From Oenanthe sinensis (taxonomy: Eukaryota > Streptophyta > Magnoliopsida > Apiales > Apiaceae): 64,000 nt of DNA. The notes under the pieces were generated by a model. That model worked only from the letters and a program-made list of their open reading frames with translations. It did not search any database and was not told the origin of the DNA. Shown here in pieces: positions 61,101 through 64,000 of this stretch; the stretch's first letter is position 1, and the number at the start of each line of letters is the position of its first letter. Location of the stretch: NCBI GenBank assembly GCA_028671895.1, contig CM053796.1, positions 42,998,860-43,062,859 on the forward strand, in the 5' to 3' direction. The position numbers and the translations under genes are program-made.

Positions 61101-62003
61101 CATATATTACTATTATTTACTTCACAAAATAAACATTACCGACTAATTGTTTTTAGATCATACTATTGAGCACAGAAATCACAGTTATTATCAAGTTCAC
61201 ACAAATTGTTATCTAGATCCCTTCAAGTAGTCAGGCAAATAGTTCAGAGTATGAACACCGGAAAAAAACCGTCACGAGAAATCCACTGAGAAACTTGTAC
61301 ACGTGAAGTTCAAATTCATGAAATGATAACATTACAGTAATTATTACACGAACAATATTGAAAAATTGAAACATATTAGACAAAAATGAGCGTAGTCTTA
61401 ACAAAGTAATCAAAACACAAACATAAGAAAACGAGAAAAATATATAACACAACAGTAGTTGATATATAACGGTAGAGATATCAAATACTGACTAGACAAA
61501 ATAGATCTTAGCCTCACCACAGTATCTAGTACACAATCATAACAATCGAGAAAAATACAAGGCATAAAAAAAATGAATCAAGCAGTTGAGCAATTATAGA
61601 AAAAACATTACCAGTTACAAATTATAGTTGATATACAGAGTATAATGAAATTTAATGAAACCCTAAGCATAACAATAATCCATAAAATTAGATGTGAAAT
61701 GAGAGAAATTACGAGAAGTTTGCGAGGGAGAGAGACGAGGAGAATGAAGGAGCGACGATCGAAGAAGCGATCATCCAAGAGGCGAAGAGAGACGGGAGAA
61801 TCGGAAGAAGAAGAGATCCACCTGGTTCGGGAGGATTGGAGAGGAGTGAGACAAGGATGATGATGATGACTTGTTGTTGTTGTTGATGATGGAGTGTGAG
61901 GATTGAAGAAGCGAGAGTACTCCACTTGATATTGCTCTCTTATGTTTGTTTTGTTTCTGTTTATTATTGTTAGCTCCATTGAATGTGAGCTCTTTCCCGC
62001 CAT
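58163..62003 (-). CDS. PHS1: POOR HOMOLOGOUS SYNAPSIS 1, meiotic chromosome pairing protein, 8 exons
   Basis: PHS1 in maize and Arabidopsis is needed for homologous pairing and synapsis; it helps bring RAD50, and so RAD51 loading, to meiotic nuclei. Exons in transcript order: 62003-61713, 60241-60125, 59565-59500, 59375-59272, 59163-58967, 58875-58820, 58655-58628, 58224-58163. All join in phase, giving 306 residues. Conserved parts are VEYSRFFNP near the N-terminus, KLLEEHYVSKLHITWPQ, CLSGYPARGSRVVFFSYKDS, IQKFALRFLS, FPPSFTSLLMNCSPA, LKDQIARYLGDSSFQDMLMK and the acidic C-terminal end. Intron 2 begins with GC (GCAAGC) and exon 7 is only 28 nt. The first exon encodes a His/Thr/Ser-rich low-complexity stretch. 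A decayed copy is at 20.1-23.6 kb. Confidence 0.93.
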
Positions 62004-62640
62004 TTCCTCTCTCTGTGTTTGTTTTGATTTTGATTTGGGGTTGGGGGAGGGAGTGGAGTGACGTATTAAAGGGGTCGGGTCGGGTCGGGTCGGGTCTGAA
62101 ATTTGATGTTAGATTGTTAGGGAATGTTTTGTACATGCTTGTAAACGTGGTTAATTTGCATGTTTTTTATTCGATCAGTAATCTTGTAAAAGTGTACTCT
62201 ACCTATTAATATTTTGAAAAGAAGTTTAATTTGATCATAATATTATAATGGTATTTTAAAAATTTTAGATCAATTTAAATTTAATAATTTAAATGTATAC
62301 ATATCATATTTGTATAGTATGATTTTTTTTAAAAATGAACATATATTTTTTTTTAATTTTAGAAACCCAAATAATTCAAGTAACAGAACAATCATTCCAA
62401 ATCAAAATATCATAAAACAATTAACAAAGATCAGATACATTGAGCAACTTATTTATATATGAAATGAAATGAAATTACTCAAAGTAATGTTGACATCCTC
62501 TTTGTTAAGAACTCTGAAATTTCAAAGTTGGCTACACCAAAAACTCCAATCACTTCTCCTGAGATAAAAAAAAAGAGAAATAATACCAAAACAATTATAT
62601 AGTGCAGGGATATTATGAGATTGTTAACTTATATATATAC
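62004..62640. other. PHS1 promoter and upstream region
   Basis: Leader TCAAAATCAAAACAAACACA (minus strand) directly precedes the ATG. Further upstream lies the GGGTC repeat. The rest is AT-rich with no gene. Confidence 0.55.
62072..62096. repeat. (GGGTC)5 microsatellite upstream of PHS1
   Basis: Five perfect GGGTC units, about 70-90 bp upstream of the PHS1 start codon, inside the likely promoter or leader. The pseudogene copy retains only a degenerate form near 20046-20070. Confidence 0.95.
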
Positions 62641-62783
62641 AGGTGAAGACTAAAAAAAAACCATATTTTGGAGAACACTTAAGGTATTTTTGTCATCCAT
62701 TGATTTGTAAATAAGATCCCTACTCAATATAGGGGAAGACTAAAAAAATCATATTTTGGAGAAAACTTAAGGTACTTTTGTTT
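62641..62783. repeat. Two-copy direct repeat
   Basis: GAAGACTAAAAAAAAACCAT then TTTTGGAGAACACTTAAGG at 62644 recurs at 62737 with small changes, each followed by a TTTTTGT-type run. Confidence 0.75.
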
Positions 62784-62985
62784 TTATAAATAATCTAACG
62801 GTTGATATTGACTGAATCAATTATTTATATACGATAATAAATGCAGATCTTTCTAATTTTGGTATGCTATCTAGACATAATATATTTTTCGGTTTGTAAT
62901 AGAATTAATAACAATATTAATTACATGAATCAATAACTGAAATGAGTAATCTAAGTTTTCTATCAATTTTTTTTCCCTAGATCCA

Positions 62986-62986
<1 letters not shown>

Positions 62987-63023
<37 letters not shown>
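62987..63023. repeat. (TA)n microsatellite
   Basis: Uninterrupted TA run of about 18 units. Confidence 0.95.
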
Positions 63024-63026
<3 letters not shown>

Positions 63027-63229
63027 AGTAAGGTTCCAGGAAGACCCTTTTTATCAAGAGACCATAGAGATCTAGATTTTGACCATTCATTCTACATTAT
63101 CTTAATACATTTATTAATACAAAAAATAATGGCAATCTTGTAAATATCTCCAATATCTACTAATTCTATTATGTATTATACCAGAATTATATGATCTTGA
63201 CATGAAATCTTCTTGAGTAAGACGGTCAT

Positions 63230-63600
63230 TCATAAAAATTTGATTAGAAACACATTCTTCTTAATTATGGTAAGGAAATTATGAGTAAGAAATATAAGTA
63301 TTCTACTAATTATTTTCTTAAATATGCTACTAATTATTTTAGAATAAATTTTAATAATAATTTATAACCTATTTAAGAGAATCTTAATATTATATAATAT
63401 AATTCACTTAAGAGAATCTTAATATTATTATTTAATATGAATCACTTAAGAGAATCTTTTCATAAAGATTTGATTAGAAACATAGTTTTTTTAATTATGG
63501 TAAGGAAATTACGAGTAAGAAATATAAGTATCCTACTAATTATTTTCTTAAATATTCTACTAATTATTTTAGAATAAGTTTCAATAATAATTTATAAAAC
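63230..63600. repeat. About 140-bp direct duplication
   Basis: TTTGATTAGAAACACATTC to TTTAATAATAATTTATAACC (63238-63369) recurs at about 63468-63599 (TTTGATTAGAAACATAGTT onward), sharing AAATTATGAGTAAGAAATAT-type sequence. Confidence 0.8.
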
Positions 63601-63860
63601 ACTTAAGAGAATATTAATATTATTATTTAATATAAATCACTTAAGAGAACCTTAATATTATTATTTAATATAAATCACTTAAGAGAATCTTATTATTATT
63701 ATTTAATAATTTATAAAACATTTAAGAGAATCTTAATATTATTATTTAATAATAATAATTTATAAAACACTTAAGAGAATCTTAATATTATTATTTTAGA
63801 ATAAGTTTCAATAATAATTTAAAAAACAACTAATAGAATCTTAATATTATTATTTAATAT
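63360..63860. repeat. Degenerate tandem array of ACTTAAGAGAATCTTAATATT units
   Basis: The motif ACTTAAGAGAATCTTAATA, followed by TTATTATTTAATATAAATC, occurs repeatedly between 63372 and 63830. Spacing varies around 35-50 bp and some units fuse. No coding potential. Confidence 0.75.
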
Positions 63861-64000
63861 AAAAAATCATACAAGATTCTCTAAATTGACGTGTGGTTGT
63901 TTACATTTTTGAAAAGATTATTTAATGTGATTTTTGATTAAGTTTTTCATTTTTATAAAATTTTAATATTAGAAAAATTATTAGAATTTTAATACTATTA
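63861..64000. other. AT-rich right edge
   Basis: Nothing identifiable; the window ends in AT-rich DNA. Confidence 0.5.

Noticed and set aside
61645..61860. Plus-strand Arg/Glu-rich ORF
   Set aside because: It is the antisense shadow of PHS1 exon 1.
63360..63860. CRISPR-like array
   Set aside because: Plant nuclear DNA; the repeat units and spacers are all AT-rich and irregular, and no cas genes are present.

Overview
This is a plant nuclear window. It has intron-rich genes with GT-AG (and some GC-AG) splice sites, AT-rich intergenic DNA packed with MITEs, and plant-specific protein families. The protein sequences point to a core eudicot, probably an asterid. The species cannot be fixed from sequence alone.

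Layout. (1) 0-3.3 kb: a broken PIF/Harbinger ORF1-like pseudogene at the left edge and a 1.26-kb Mutator-like element with 223-bp terminal inverted repeats and a 9-bp target duplication. (2) 3.7-16 kb, plus strand: a complete 33-exon GWD1 gene (alpha-glucan water dikinase, starch phosphorylation). One intron carries a small solo-LTR-like insertion. (3) 16.3-23.6 kb: a degenerate zone with a chimeric 107-codon ORF, a small CC-only NLR-like gene on the minus strand, and a decayed copy of PHS1 plus two smaller PHS1 fragments. (4) 23.6-31.3 kb: AT-rich intergenic DNA with Helitron-like ends, a Stowaway MITE, an ERF/DREB pseudogene and a hAT-like MITE. (5) 31.5-34.2 kb, plus: a neprosin-family (DUF4409 + DUF239) secreted peptidase gene with two GC-AG introns. 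(6) 34.2-46.9 kb: more MITEs, two LINE insertions with clear target duplications (one lacking reverse transcriptase), and a nested long-TIR element. (7) 46.9-49.6 kb, plus: an alpha/beta-hydrolase lipase. (8) 50.6-57.2 kb, minus: AP-1 clathrin adaptor mu subunit, 428 codons in 11 exons. (9) 58.2-62.0 kb, minus: the intact PHS1 (POOR HOMOLOGOUS SYNAPSIS 1) meiotic gene in 8 exons. (10) 62-64 kb: AT-rich repeats.

The genes do not form a pathway. Their order GWD1 - neprosin - lipase - AP1M - PHS1 is, from memory of Arabidopsis annotation, the reverse of At1g10710 to At1g10760, so this looks like a conserved microsyntenic block inflated by transposons. No new defence-type or biosynthetic system was found. 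The most unusual features are the PHS1 duplication debris, including an open chimeric reading frame made of PHS1 exon 1 and the neprosin leader, the concentration of GC-AG introns, and the reverse-transcriptase-less LINE derivative.
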